A DNA stretch of 64,000 nucleotides from Xylogone sp. PMI_703 (Eukaryota; Ascomycota; Leotiomycetes). Location of the stretch: contig JAJTUQ010000001.1 in assembly GCA_021399445.1 (NCBI GenBank), positions 1,798,001-1,862,000 of the forward strand. Direction: 5' to 3'. The position numbers were made by a program, and so were the translations under genes. How positions within the stretch are numbered: position 1 is the stretch's first letter; every line of letters begins with the position of its first letter. The notes under the pieces are model-generated. The model was not told the origin of the DNA. It made no database searches and saw only the letters and a list, made by a program, of their open reading frames with translations. This document shows, in pieces, positions 21,519 through 33,114 of this stretch.

Positions 21519-23881
21519 CTAATTAAAGATCATCGGTGCGCCGCCCATGCTGGCAGCACTGGCTAAAGTCGGATAATTGGATGACATACTTGTGGCAGCA
21601 GCCATCTTCTCTCGCTCAAGCCTCTCCTCTTCCATGCGTGCTCGGTCTGCTTTGGTGATGCGAGGCTTGCGTGTGGTAGTGCCGCCGCGGGATCCCGGTC
21701 CACCACCACGAGAACCGGCACCCATCCCACCTCGACTGCCGGGGCCGCCTCCACGAGTGCTTCCACCACGGCCCCGTCCACGGCCACGTTTGGGAGGACC
21801 ATCAGCTCTGGAGATAAAGTTAGTAAAGCCAGAAAGTAATCAGGAGAGGAAAGAAAAAAGATCACCCACCTATCCAGCTCTGGTTTGGCTCCCTCTGGTA
21901 CCAAGGGTCCAGAGTAGACGAAAAATCCGTCATTTGCGGCAACAGCTTGCTCCTCCCAGAGAAGTTCGGAGTCGTCGACAAAGTCATCGTCTTTGTCGTA
22001 TTCATCTTCCTTCATCTTCCGTTTCTTGGGGACCTTCTTGGTGCCAGCATCCGTGCCAGTACGGGCATCGCTCATACCACCCATCTCAACGTTGCTTCCT
22101 TCGCCTTCGGAATCCAGAGACATCTCGTCACCGCTCTCTCTTCCCGAGCCATTCTTCTCCAAAGCAGCACCTGCAGCTGCAACACGAGCTAAACGGTCTC
22201 GCTGAGCAGCCAGTCGTGGATGGAGAGCATCCCAGCCATACCGTTCCTCGGCCAGACGAGTAAAGTTGATGTACTTGTTGGTCTCGCCTGCCATTGGGAT
22301 ATCAAGTACGATAGTGGGCACTCGACTTTCATTGCCATCTCCTAGCTGCATCAGGCCCTGGCCCGGCAGTGGTGGAGGCGTTGGATAGGAGTCCTTTGGC
22401 TTGGTTGGTTTAGGAGACGCAGCCGCAGAAGACGTTGCTGTGCTTCCTGCAGCCATGGCCTTCTTGGAATTGGTGGATGGTGCTAGAGTGCCATTTTCGG
22501 TCTTTTTAGATGCTGCAGCTGGAGCAGGAACAGGAGCCGGCGCAGCTGCAGGAGCAGGTGCGGGGGTAGGCGCCAGTACGGGGGGAGGTGCAGCAGCCGG
22601 AGCACTAGCAGGTGCCAGGTTAGGAGAGGCTTCTGGCATTACCGAGGGCGCTAGTCGATTTAGGCTTGGAGATGGAGGTCCGGTGGGAGGAGCCGAAGGA
22701 GGAGCTTCGTCCCTGTAGTACCGAGCCTGCTGTTGTTGATTGAAGAAGGACTGCGCGGCGATGGATGGAGAAGTCATTGCTTGATTTGGAGGATCTACCA
22801 GGCTGGCGATGGACGGAGAGGCGCTTGCACGGTGGTTCACGGGTGGTTTAGGCGATCCTTGGGTGCTGCTGTAGTGGTGATGGTGGGTGACCACAGTCTC
22901 CCGCACGGGATCGTAGCTGTTGGATCGGATAGGGTCATAGTTCTGGCCACTGGTGCGAACCGGCTGCTGCAGTTGCGGCGAGGAAGGAAAAGAGAGTGGC
23001 GAGGGTTGTGGAGGAGAAAGCTGTTGCTGTGGCTGGTGCGGCGCAAGTGGCTGAGAAGGCGGTAATTGCTGTTGTTGTTGTTGGTGATGATGATGGTGGT
23101 GATGTTGCTGCTGCTGCTGCTGCTGCTGTGGAGGTGGAGGTGGAGCTTGTGGTTGAGAGGCGTGTTGGGGTTGAGCCTGTGGCTGTGGTTGTGGTTGAGG
23201 TGGAGGTGCAGCAGAGGAATTAAAGTACGAGTCGATGGGTCGGGTGGATATATCTTCAGTTTTGCCTTTTTGGGGTGGCGACGCGAGGTGCGCGTTGGGC
23301 GGGGCGCTGTGAAAGAAGCTGGCCTCGCTCTGTTGCGGTGCGGCTTCCGGAGCCACGTGATTACCGTTTTCCTGCTGCTGTTGCTGCTGCTGAGTCGCCG
23401 GGTTCACAGCAAGAACGACTTCACCCAGGCCTTCGGAAGAGGCCAGCTTCCTTCTCCTCTGGGTCGTCGGTGCACTGGCATCGCGGGACTTGCGAGTCTT
23501 GCGCACCTTGGGCGGTTCAGCGGCAGGAGGAGTGCCCTCAGCGGCCTTGGCCTTCGCTGCTCCAGGTTTGCGCCCAGGTCTCTTGCGCGTGGTGGGAGCA
23601 GCAGCCGTGGCAGCAGCAGTTGTGGGCGCCGGGCCAGATGCGGCGTCGGGGGTTGCAACACCAGAATGCATCACGGTGATGGAGTTTTGGGGGAATTCGT
23701 TGTTGGCGAGTTGTGCGGCGGCGGGAGGCGAGCGGGAACCAGCTTCAGGACTGGAGGGTGGAGGGGAGAGACCAGGCGACGAGCTGGACTGGGGCGAGTC
23801 GCCGCGAGAAGGAACACCAACCTGGTCGCCGGATTGCTGTTGCGGATGCTGATGCTGTTGTCTGCGGTCCACGGCCGACAT
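21519..23881 (-). CDS. HPC2: HPC2/ubinuclein-domain histone chaperone subunit
   Basis: Two exons (23881-21870, 21807-21519) give 766 residues. Hpc2 belongs to the HIR complex (with Hir1-3), which deposits H3-H4 independently of replication and represses histone genes. The Hpc2-related domain is at about residues 625-668: DEYDKDDDFVDDSELLWEEQ and DGFFVYSGPLVPEG. It is preceded by FTRLAEERYGWDALHPRLAA, also conserved in fungal Hpc2. The N-terminal 500 residues are low complexity, with polyproline, polyglutamine and a polyhistidine block (coded by about 23066-23128). After splicing the C-terminus is Arg/Gly-rich (RGRGRGGSTRGGGPGSRGG), then a charged helix. Without removal of the 62-bp intron the frame runs on into an unrelated tail, so the spliced model is preferred. 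Confidence 0.88.
23066..23128. repeat. Trinucleotide tract coding polyQ-polyH-polyQ in HPC2
   Basis: On + it reads as (TTG/CTG)n, then (GTG/ATG)n, then (CTG)n. On the coding strand this gives glutamine, histidine and glutamine blocks. Such tracts often vary in length between strains through slippage. Confidence 0.85.
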
Positions 23882-25096
23882 ATTAATGGATCACAGTGAA
23901 TGCGTGCAAATGGGGGGGGGGAGTGGCCCAGAGACACTTCGAGCCTTGGGGGGGAAAAGAAATCGCAGACGTGTCTAGATGCTGCACCCGTACATCAAAT
24001 CCAGATCCGGGGGAGCAGCAGGGCCAGGTGAGCCAGGGAACAGAAGTAGCAGCTTCAAAATCTCCGGGGACGCGACCAAGAGCCTCTTCTGCTGCGCTGA
24101 GGATTTTCTTGCTCCAACGTGACCAGCGAGTTGAGCTGACGAGGCGTGACGGGGGCTCCACGCAATTCCCTTGGTGCGACCGAACTGTGAATAGCTTCAC
24201 CCTTTCACGGGTGGCCAACGCGAGGGGCGCGGTCAGAGACGAATCCGACCGCCTGCCTCAATGCAGGCCCGAGGTCGATGGCCTGATGGGTGGAGCGCAG
24301 AGCGTCGCAGCGTTGGGTTTGGATGGTGTACTCTGGGGGCAATGAACGATGGAAAGTGCGTAGATATCGATGGGAGAAGGTAGATGAGCCAGGTGTTGTG
24401 GTGCGCGGAGTTGGGAGAAGGGAAGTAGGTGGAGGAGGGAGGGAGAGGGTGAAGAAGTAGGGAAAATATAAATCGGCGAGCAGAGCCAGGTGCTGGGGGG
24501 ATCCAATTTTTGGCCTCAAACAGAAGAAGAGAGATTTCAGATGCGCCGGAGCATTTGGGGACTAGGCGTTGGGCAATCTACCCAAGCGATCCAGCTTGTC
24601 AGTTTTTTCTTATTGTTGCTTTCCCTTCTCCCCCTTCTGCCCTTCTGCGGCCTCGACCGCCTGGATACCTGAGGGGGGACGAGAGACAGACGAGGGAGAC
24701 GAGGGAACGAAGGGGACAAGAGCGCCGGAACGGGCTGGAGCTGCCAGATGCAGAGCGCCAGTGGGTGGGAAGGGCATGAGGTAAGGTGCTGCAAATGGCT
24801 TTCTGCTTCGGGCCCAGTACTTTGTGGTAGAATAGTCCCCCCCCGGCCGTTGCAATGGTCAAATGGGCAAATGGGCAGCTGGTCACTTTTGCCTGCTTCG
24901 ACCTACTGCTTTTGCCTGTTCCCACCGCGTATAGCGCCCTCCAGACCAGACCGAGAGAAACCACTGGGACTATTGACAGTGCACACTGCTGCTAAATCAC
25001 AAGAAACTTTCCCAGTGAAGTAAGCGGGAAATAAGAGAAGCGCATCGTGAGCACTTATTGCTCTTCTTCCTCTTCTTCTCACTTCCGTGGTGGCTA

Positions 25097-25120
25097 GGTG
25101 GTGGTGGTGGTGGTGGTGGT
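25097..25120. repeat. (GGT)8 microsatellite
   Basis: Eight perfect GGT units in the intergenic region between HPC2 and RBA50. Confidence 0.9.
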
Positions 25121-25714
25121 GCTAGATCTAGTCGTCTAATTCGGGCCATGCTGGTGGTGATGATTGCATGATGAGAGATCCCGACGGGACGGAGTTGACT
25201 GACTGACTAAGAGACGGGCTAATGATCCCAAGCAGCTACAGCACATGCCAGAGACATCCCCCTCGTGACGCGCCTACCACCGCAACAATGCAGCCGTTCG
25301 ACCTGCGACGAATAACCGTCACCCCCAGCACCAGCACCAGCACCCTTATCTCCTCAGCTTCTGTGCCCGGTAATAAAATCAATCAGATCCGCCAGGATAG
25401 GTTGCTTCTAACAAATACATCAAATCCCACTTCTCTTGCCAGAAACCCGCTTGAAAACCACCAGCGCGGCGAGCCAGTGCAAGTGGGCGACCTGCAAACA
25501 GAGACTGATTGAGAGACAAGACACATGGACGAGCAGGCCAATGGCGTGCAGCGCAGGGCCCCTTGCAGAGGGAGGTTCTCAGATTCCCTTCCTGGGTCAC
25601 CGCATGGCGTTCTGTATGAGCTCGGCAATGCACCTCCCGGGCCTGCTGGGGGGGCCCGCTAAGCGGCTGCGTGTGGCTGGTGAAGGGCAGATCGCGGCCA
25701 AGGGTGTGTGCTCG

Positions 25715-25735
25715 GTGCAACGTGCAACGTGCAAC
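25715..25735. repeat. Three tandem GTGCAAC units
   Basis: Perfect 7-bp unit repeated three times, intergenic. Confidence 0.9.
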
Positions 25736-25806
25736 GCTTGGCCTGATGCGTCGCACAGATCACATGACGCCGGCCTCACCTCGTGCTGCAAATGTGTCGT
25801 ACAGTG

Positions 25807-25836
25807 TTGCAGTACTTTGCAGTACTTTGCATTACT
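25807..25836. repeat. Three tandem 10-bp units (TTGCAGTACT)
   Basis: Two perfect copies of TTGCAGTACT followed by a third with one change (TTGCATTACT), intergenic. Confidence 0.9.
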
Positions 25837-26410
25837 GTGCCTGTGCCGCACAGTTCACGCATTCATAAATCCTCGACGAGCACAGATAGATTTTCGACTG
25901 CTACGTCGGGACCTGCCTAGGACGCTGAGCAAGTTGATGGAGTAAAACGTTGCCCAATGATCAGTTTGGCAGGCTGGTCTTGGGCAATGCTTGGTATGTT
26001 CCCCATCAGCACCCCTCATATTCTGCTTTCGGTAAGCGTAGGTTCGGGTCTACCGGTACATGTAGGTTATACGATTCAAAACGCTGAGCAGTTGCACAGC
26101 TTGTATAGACGATGCTACAGAATTTGCGATACGCCCCATATCTAAAGATGTCCCTGTGGGAAGGTTGCCACACCAAGACGCTTTAGGACGACTTAAACTG
26201 GAATTCCAAATGAACTGGTGGAGCGCCTCAGGCTGCCGCTCGCATCCCAGGCCGGTGGCGCTCAGATGGGACCCAGGCGAGGCTGCAAGGCTACCCTAGC
26301 GTCGACTCGGTTAGTCATGGTCCCAAACCTTAATTCACGGCCGCCGCAACAGCCTAGCAAAAGGCATAGCTCTTCCAACGACCCCTCACTTACCTCCACT
26401 TTCCCCAGAC

Positions 26411-27778
26411 ATGCAACTCCGTGGCCAACGCTTCGAGGTCGATTTCTCAGACGATGAGGATGAAAGAGGTACCGCTTCGGCGATGCCGCTTTCTGGTGGC
26501 CCCTCAATATCCTCTCCCTTGATTGGTGATATTCAAGAACGTTCTCCGAAGCCTCCATCTGCGCCGAAGCTGAAGAGTACTACATCTGGTTTTCCGGAGC
26601 ACAAGAAGCGTACCAGGGTGTCTGCATTCAAACAACAGAGGAATTCAGCCTCGAAACCCTCAACAGAGCCTGATTCCAAATCTGCAGCACGCCCTTCCGA
26701 GCCTCAAGCTGCTGCCGAGTCAGTTATCCTGGGAAGGGCTCTACAGAGCGATTCAACCTTCGAAGAGCGAGAACGGCGTGAGATAGATAAGGAAAATAAA
26801 CAGAGGCTTGCCACGATGTCAGCTGAGGAGATTGAGGAGGAGCGGCAAGAACTACTTGCGGGACTTGACCCCTCGTTGATACAGAGGCTGTTGAAACGGG
26901 CAAACCTGGACGAGGGGCAAAGCAGCCCAGGAACAGGAGAACAAGGGTCATATATTGAGATGCTAGAGAAGAATATACCGGTTGAACCCGCGCATGCAGA
27001 AGCTGGGACTACCACTACAGTAGAGGATTTAGCTACGGCGACACCAGCGCCGGCGCCAGAGGGAAAACTAGTTGCTCCAGCGAAATCTGTCAGATTCCAG
27101 GACGATGAAGCACCTACAGAGCCAATAGGCCTCCAACCAGTATCCAACAACAAAATCCCGGAACTTGCCAGCCTGCCATCAATCCATTTCCCCACTACCG
27201 CTGAAGCCCCGGAACTTGATCCAGCGGACCCTTCGTTCCTCGAAAACCTCCACAGCAAATATTTCCCCTCCCTTCCGGCAGATCCCTCAAAACTGGCCTG
27301 GATGGCCCCTATCCCAAGTCACGGCTCCATCGCCGATCAGGAATCTCCGTACTACCCAGCAAAGGAAGGACTCCCTGCATCAGCACTCCGATTCGACTTC
27401 CGTGGCGCCCTCCTGCCGCCTCGAATCGCGCGTGCTATGCCAGTGAGCAAGGGTCTTCATCACCATGGTGAAGCACCTGAAGCTGCAGGATACACAGTTC
27501 CTGAACTCGCGAGACTGGCACGATCTGCCTTCCCAGCGCAAAGATGTCTCGCATTCCAGACGCTGGGTAGGCTGCTGTATCGATTGGGCAGAGGGGAATG
27601 GGGCGAAGGAAGCGAAATAACGCAAGGTCTATGGAAGACAATTGAGGAAGGGAAAGTTATCCAGACATTGGAAGAGGCTAGCAATGCCGAGGGCGGGCAT
27701 CAGGGAAGTAAGAATTACGCGGTTGAAGCGCTGTGGTTGTGGCAGAAGGGCGGTGGAAAAGTTTGGAAATCTGGGTAA
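26411..27778 (+). CDS. RBA50: RNA polymerase II-associated protein 1 (RBA50/RPAP1)
   Basis: An intronless frame of 455 residues. Yeast Rba50 and animal RPAP1 help assemble and import RNA polymerase II, binding the Rpb3/Rpb11 part. The N-terminus MQLRGQRFEVDFSDDEDE is a typical start. The RPAP1 N-terminal motif is visible at about residues 118-155: REIDKENKQRLATMSAEEIE followed by EERQELLAGLDPSLIQRLLK. The C-terminal domain appears at about residues 320-420, with LRFDFRGALLPPRIARAMPV, GYTVPELARLARSAFPAQRC and ALWLWQKGGG. It is short compared with metazoan RPAP1 but normal for fungi. The bases just before the ATG look like a splice acceptor (CCCCAG); an upstream non-coding exon is possible. Confidence 0.85.
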   Translation: MQLRGQRFEVDFSDDEDERGTASAMPLSGGPSISSPLIGDIQERSPKPPSAPKLKSTTSGFPEHKKRTRVSAFKQQRNSASKPSTEPDSKSAARPSEPQAAAESVILGRALQSDSTFEERERREIDKENKQRLATMSAEEIEEERQELLAGLDPSLIQRLLKRANLDEGQSSPGTGEQGSYIEMLEKNIPVEPAHAEAGTTTTVEDLATATPAPAPEGKLVAPAKSVRFQDDEAPTEPIGLQPVSNNKIPELASLPSIHFPTTAEAPELDPADPSFLENLHSKYFPSLPADPSKLAWMAPIPSHGSIADQESPYYPAKEGLPASALRFDFRGALLPPRIARAMPVSKGLHHHGEAPEAAGYTVPELARLARSAFPAQRCLAFQTLGRLLYRLGRGEWGEGSEITQGLWKTIEEGKVIQTLEEASNAEGGHQGSKNYAVEALWLWQKGGGKVWKSG

Positions 27779-28393
27779 AATAAATTTCTTTTCCTCCTTA
27801 AAATGGCATCTACACTGTGTAAATATTAGATATATATGTATATGACTGTGATGAAATAATTTGTTTTACGGCTGCTTAGCTAAGAACTTTTGTCCATGTC
27901 GCGGCTACCCTCTCTGGCTAGGTCGTGAGTTACGATGATATCATGTATGTTAGTCGGATCAGCCAACCACCATAAAATGGATAGAATAAATCGACACACT
28001 GGGACACATAAATATAAGCCTACTAGTTTAAATGATATCTTCAAAATCGTCGAAAACAACAAAAGGTGTCGAGGATTTGTTTATTACTAAAGTGCTGAGA
28101 GAGTCGCAGTTCCTAGATCAGCTGTTGATTATTCAATAATATGCTCACCAAGTTCTTGAATAAAAACTCAAATTCTAGAGGATTTGTACCTCCCTATTTT
28201 TATTTCTAGAAGGCCTAATCCTCATCGCACACTAAACACTCCAGGTTGGGGAGCCTCCACAAGTGGGCAAAAAACAATATCTTTTGACCTTTTGCAAAAG
28301 AAAAATGTACAAGTAAAGTGATTTTCCCCCTCCGTGCCTCCCTCTGGGGCAAACAGCTCCCCTTCCCTGCCATATTTACAACCTTGAACCAAT
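27779..28393. other. Intergenic between convergent genes
   Basis: Between the 3' ends of RBA50 (+) and NDUFS8 (-). AT-rich and with no credible frame. Confidence 0.6.
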
Positions 28394-29362
<969 letters not shown>

Positions 29363-29467
29363 GTTGGCGTATGTTTGCGGGGGAAGAGGGCGATTATAGA
29401 GGGGAGATGAGGTTCTTTGAGCGATCCTTGAATTCCCGGCAGAGGTGAGGATAATACAGACGAGGTG

Positions 29468-29472
29468 ATTGG
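29468..29472 (-). promoter_or_regulatory. CCAAT box (NDUFS8/ACP promoter)
   Basis: On the minus strand the site reads CCAATCA, the form preferred by the HAP/CBC complex, a known activator of respiratory genes in fungi. It lies 106 bp upstream of the NDUFS8 start. Function here is inferred. Confidence 0.5.
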
Positions 29473-29629
29473 TCGGACGCTTTGAGAGCTTCAATCTAGC
29501 AACAAAACGTCATCAAAGAGTTCCGTGACACTAAAAAATATCAATTGGTATTTCTCTCAACCTCTTGAGAATATTTTATCTTGTCTCAGTACGTTTTCTG
29601 TCCCGTTTCAAGTACCAACAACTTTGCCC

Positions 29630-29635
29630 CACGTG
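29630..29635. promoter_or_regulatory. CACGTG E-box (NDUFS8/ACP promoter)
   Basis: The site reads CCACGTGACC on +, so the minus strand has GTCACGTG, the Cbf1/bHLH-type core. It lies about midway between the divergent starts of two complex I genes. Function here is inferred. Confidence 0.45.
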
Positions 29636-29785
29636 ACCTGCGCAAAGAGAGAAAATAAGCTAATCCCGATTACCGAAACGCTCTTGAGCTTGAACTTCAA
29701 CCCAAAATCTTGACATTAACGTCAGTTCAATCCCGTCCACTCCGATTTCCTTTCCCTCTCTCCCAAGACCACTTAATTTGCAGCC

Positions 29786-30471
29786 ATGTTCCGAAGCGCA
29801 ATCATCAGATCTGCACGCAGTGCAACCCGCCAGCCCGCACGGACGAGCGCAGCCATTGCTCGATTTTCTGCTCCCAGCTCCTCCGTCACCAAGTCCCAGT
29901 TCGCCCCCTCTGCTTTCCATGCTGTGAGATGTTACTCGGCTGCTGCTGGTCTGAAAAAGGAGGAGGTTGAAGGACGGATAGTTGATCTATTAAAGAACTT
30001 TGACAAGGTTCGTCTACGTATCTTTCTTGCGTGATGTAAAGATGCTAATTGCTTCTTCCCTAGGTTACCGACCCATCGAAGGTATGATGAGCAATGGCTG
30101 TATTTCTCAATCGGTTTCAATTAACGTCATTAGCTTTCGCCAACTGCGCATTTCTCCAACGATCTCGGATTGGACAGCTTGGATACAGTTGAGGTGGTCA
30201 TGGCAATCGAGGAGGTTAGTTGTTGAATAAAGCCATTGACTCTTGAACTTAGTCTAACATGTGCACAGGAGTTCAGCATTGAGATCCCAGATAAAGATGC
30301 GGACGCTATCCATAGTGGTGCGTATTTCGGAAGCATGTGTTCAATGGAGACGATCTAACTCTTCTTATAGTCGACAAGGCAGTAAGCTATATTTTAGCAC
30401 AGCCTGATGGTAAGACATGTTCTTTTGACTCTAATTCACTGACATTATCTAACTTGTGCTTAGCTCATTAA
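29786..30471 (+). CDS. Mitochondrial acyl carrier protein (complex I NDUFAB1)
   Basis: Six exons (29786-30007, 30064-30081, 30134-30214, 30269-30317, 30371-30409, 30464-30471) give 138 residues. The protein carries acyl chains on 4'-phosphopantetheine in mitochondrial fatty acid (lipoate) synthesis. It is also a complex I subunit and binds LYR proteins in Fe-S and complex assembly. The attachment site is Ser95 in FSNDLGLDSLDTVEVVMAIE. Helix III follows as EFSIEIPDKDADAIHSVDKA. The first about 48 residues are Arg/Ser/Ala-rich and without acidic residues, a mitochondrial presequence. Exon 2 is only 18 bp (coding VTDPSK) and the last coding exon is 8 bp, so automatic prediction can easily fail here. 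Yeast ACP1 is the counterpart. Confidence 0.95.
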
Positions 30472-30852
30472 ATGGTGAATATGTATAATACTGGGGAAGT
30501 AAACTGGTTGGAGGGGATGATAAGAGACTACCGGGAGAAAAATGGAGGGGCTCTTATGTACAGCTTCAATAACTCCATAGAAGCATATTGATGCTATACA
30601 ATTGTAACAATGTTAGACAATCTTACTCCACCAAATTTTACCAACGGTTGATTTATCAAACTTGTTTAAGGTTCGTGAACGGTCTATTACTAGGCAGCTG
30701 GAAACTACCACAAACACTGCTAAGCGAGATGTTTGGTGAATGGAAGCTGCCTTTGGCGAAGATGATTTATTGAAGAACCAACATTGCCAACAAAGATAAG
30801 ACAAGACAATCTATAATTTATAGATATCTAAAACAAAAAAATTATCAAGATT
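30472..30852. other. Intergenic between ACP gene and tRNA-Met
   Basis: Downstream region of the acyl carrier protein gene; AT-rich. It contains seven T on the minus strand (30835-30841), a likely RNA polymerase III terminator for the tRNA. No gene is supported. Confidence 0.6.
30835..30841 (-). terminator. T7 run, RNA polymerase III terminator
   Basis: Seven consecutive T on the minus strand, 11 bases beyond the 3' end of the tRNA, as expected for Pol III termination. Confidence 0.7.
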
Positions 30853-30924
30853 TAGCAATGCACCGTTTCGATCGGTGGACCTCCGGGTTATGAGCCCGGC
30901 GCGCTTCCACTGCGCCACATTGCT
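30853..30924 (-). tRNA. Initiator tRNA-Met (CAT)
   Basis: A 72-nt cloverleaf without intron. The acceptor stem pairs AGCAATG with CATTGCT and is followed by discriminator A. The D stem is GCGC/GCGC. The anticodon stem-loop is CCGGG-CTCATAA-CCCGG with anticodon CAT (30890-30892 on +). The T arm loop reads GATCGAAAC instead of the usual TTCGA form. The A1:U72 closing pair, three consecutive G:C pairs below the anticodon loop, and the AUCG T loop are the marks of the eukaryotic cytosolic initiator rather than elongator tRNA. The internal A box is GTGGCGCAGTGG. A Pol III terminator follows. Confidence 0.95.
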
Positions 30925-31340
30925 TACCAGTTGTGAATGTTGTGTGTTGTTATTTTCACTTTCACGTCTAAACGAAATAACCAGCATTTGAATCCTGCCG
31001 ATCTAAGGCTGCCAAAGTCAGAATAAACGACGCTAACACACTACCCCTGTCCTCATATGAACCTCACAGGAGAGTTATCGGTGCCAAATAGACCAAAAGA
31101 TCCCTCGCGAGCATCTGCCATATTCAGTACAGCTGTGAGGTTAAACCAATACCTTAATTTGTCGCTTTACAACTCCATACTGTGGACGATTGCAAAGACT
31201 TCGCAGGCTTCGCCTATCAAATTGGCTTCTGTCCATGGTAGCAGCTGTGCTCGTCATCGTCGTGTGCCATTGAGCGCATAATCCCCTGTGCCCTTCTATT
31301 CTGAATTTCATACCAATTCTTCCAAAACAACGCAAGCACA
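30925..31340. other. Intergenic upstream of tRNA-Met and VPS74
   Basis: Divergent region upstream of the tRNA (-) and VPS74 (+). No gene is supported. Confidence 0.55.
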
Positions 31341-32609
31341 ATGTCATCAGGGCTCACACGGAGAAGGGGAGCAGGCGGTGGTGCAGCTAGCGGTGATAAT
31401 GAGAATGGGGATAGTAGTCGTGTCGCATCTCCAACTCCCAAGCCTGGAGGCTCCCGCGACAGCGGGCCAGAGACGTCCTACGAGAACAGCGAGAACGGGC
31501 ATAAGATTGCGTTCGACCCAAGAGATATCAGTGAGAGTGCAGAACGAAGCAAGCAGCCCAAACTTACCCTAATGGAAGAGGTTCTGCTGCTGGGGCTGAA
31601 GGATAAGCAAGTAAGTCAACACCTAGGCAAAGGCGCAATGTAAGCATATATGGAGATACTCATAGTATTCAGGGTTACCTATCATTCTGGAATGATAACA
31701 TATCCTATGCTCTTCGGGGCTGCATTGTCATTGAGCTCGCATTTCGTGGAAGGATAAGCATGCAGAAGGATTCATCGAGGCGGAGATTCCCCTTGGCAGA
31801 CAGAGTCATTGAGGTGATTGATGATACTTTAACGGGAGAAGTTCTTCTTGATGAAGCACTTAAAATGATGAAGTCGAGTGAGAAAATGAGTGTCAGTTCG
31901 TGGATTGACTTAATGAGCGGTATGCGTGTTCCCAATTCAGGGGTACTCTCACCCGTACAGGTGTTAACGATTTACATTTAGGAGAGACATGGAATTTGAT
32001 GAAGATTGGATATCAGTTAAAACAGGTTAGAGAACGGCTAGCTAAAGGTCTTGTGGACAAAGGAATCCTGCGAACTGAGAAGCGCAATTTCCTCCTTTTT
32101 GACATGGCCACACACCCGGTTGCCGATGGAGGCGCAAAGGAAGAAATTCGACGCAGGGTCCGAAACGTTCTGACCCAAAGAACCGTGGTGCTGCCCGGCA
32201 GCCAATTCTTGCCCGAGAATCTCGAATTCAGATACACACGTACCATCGCAATGGTCTGTGCAGCCTATGCCGCCAATGTGCTTGAGAATGCACTTGCAAC
32301 ATTAGGACACGAGGCTAGAGAGCGTGCGTTTGCACAAGTTGATGAATTACTAGCAGAGTATAGTCAATGGCCGTTTGCGAAGAGAGCTGGTGGAAGTGGT
32401 GGGGTTGGCGCAAACTTAGGTCAAGTTATTGCTGATGTAAGGCTGTCCTATCTGGATATTCCCCTCTCACGAGGTCAATTTTGTACTATCTACCAGCATA
32501 CTAACGTTTTCTTTTTTAGGAAGTTAACAATGGCAAGGATAAAGAGCTGCAACTTGAGGTAGTAGCGGCATGCCTCAGCGTTTTCACTCGATTGGACTCT
32601 CTGCTATAG
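31341..32609 (+). CDS. VPS74: VPS74/GOLPH3, Golgi phosphatidylinositol-4-phosphate effector
   Basis: Four exons (31341-31610, 31673-31919, 31982-32436, 32520-32609) give 353 residues. Vps74 binds PI4P on Golgi membranes and packages glycosyltransferases into COPI vesicles so that they stay in the Golgi. The N-terminus includes the basic patch LTRRRG, equivalent to the coatomer-binding arginines, then an acidic disordered linker. The GPP34 fold starts at [20 protein letters not shown] and continues with [20 protein letters not shown], the PI4P pocket region. Further hallmarks are [60 protein letters not shown] and [17 protein letters not shown] at the end. All introns are GT-AG; the last is preceded by a CTAAC branch site. 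Confidence 0.95.
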
Positions 32610-33114
32610 GATGGACGAAATAGTCCTCTTTGGCGGGTGAGGAAGGAGTTGAATATTGGAATAATCGTGGAAGACAAGCAAGCAAGCCCGTGTGCCATCA
32701 TGGGGAGCCAATGTCATTTGTCACTGGGAAATACCGGGTCAAGAAATGCGCTATCTGCCGGCGTAAGCTTGAATTTATGGGACAGTTTCTTTTTCTTTTT
32801 TTTGTTACGACTGGGACCTGGAATGGACTCTCGGTTTTGCGTTTATGTGTGTAAAGTTAGCTGGCGGTGTTTCATGAGCACAAAAAGTAAGAAGTACATC
32901 GAATTTCTTAGTCGCGTGCTCTCGGATACTCCTTGTTTTGGACTTGTGGCTCTTGAAGGAGCAGTTACAGTGAACCCCCCAACTCCTTATTTAAAAAGGG
33001 TCTAGACAAGCGGTTCCGGATTCAGATATTTTAAAAACAAAAGCATATGTAGATCTTTAACTTTTGCATTCATACCCATGATGCTATATTCCGAACTCCA
33101 TTCATTTTATATTA
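32610..33114. other. Intergenic between convergent genes
   Basis: Between the 3' ends of VPS74 (+) and SURF6 (-). Two overlapping small frames with many T-rich codons are not convincing. Confidence 0.6.

Larger units (their letters stand above)
23882..26410. other. 2.5 kb GC-rich intergenic region, no gene supported
   Basis: Divergent region between HPC2 (-) and RBA50 (+). It is rich in G and C runs (for example ten G at 23912-23921 and eight C at 24837-24844) and in small tandem duplications near 25.1-25.8 kb. Many frames of 60-170 codons overlap on both strands, as expected from GC richness alone. None has domain character, a signal peptide or consistent codon use. It may hold long 5' UTRs or a non-coding transcript; the sequence alone does not decide. 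Confidence 0.55.

Noticed and set aside
23066..23899. 277-codon + frame opposite HPC2
   Set aside because: Leu/Arg/Trp/Val mixture arises from the antisense of Gln/Pro/His repeats; HPC2 on - is well supported.
25150..25210. Possible box C/D snoRNA (TGATGA followed by CTGA)
   Set aside because: Spacing is too short, boxes are embedded in simple repeats, and no terminal stem was seen.
24205..25945. Many 60-170 codon frames in the GC-rich gap
   Set aside because: GC richness lowers stop frequency; frames contradict each other and show no domain.
26704..27258. 184-codon - frame inside RBA50
   Set aside because: Antisense to a well-supported coding exon; Ser-rich by reverse reading.
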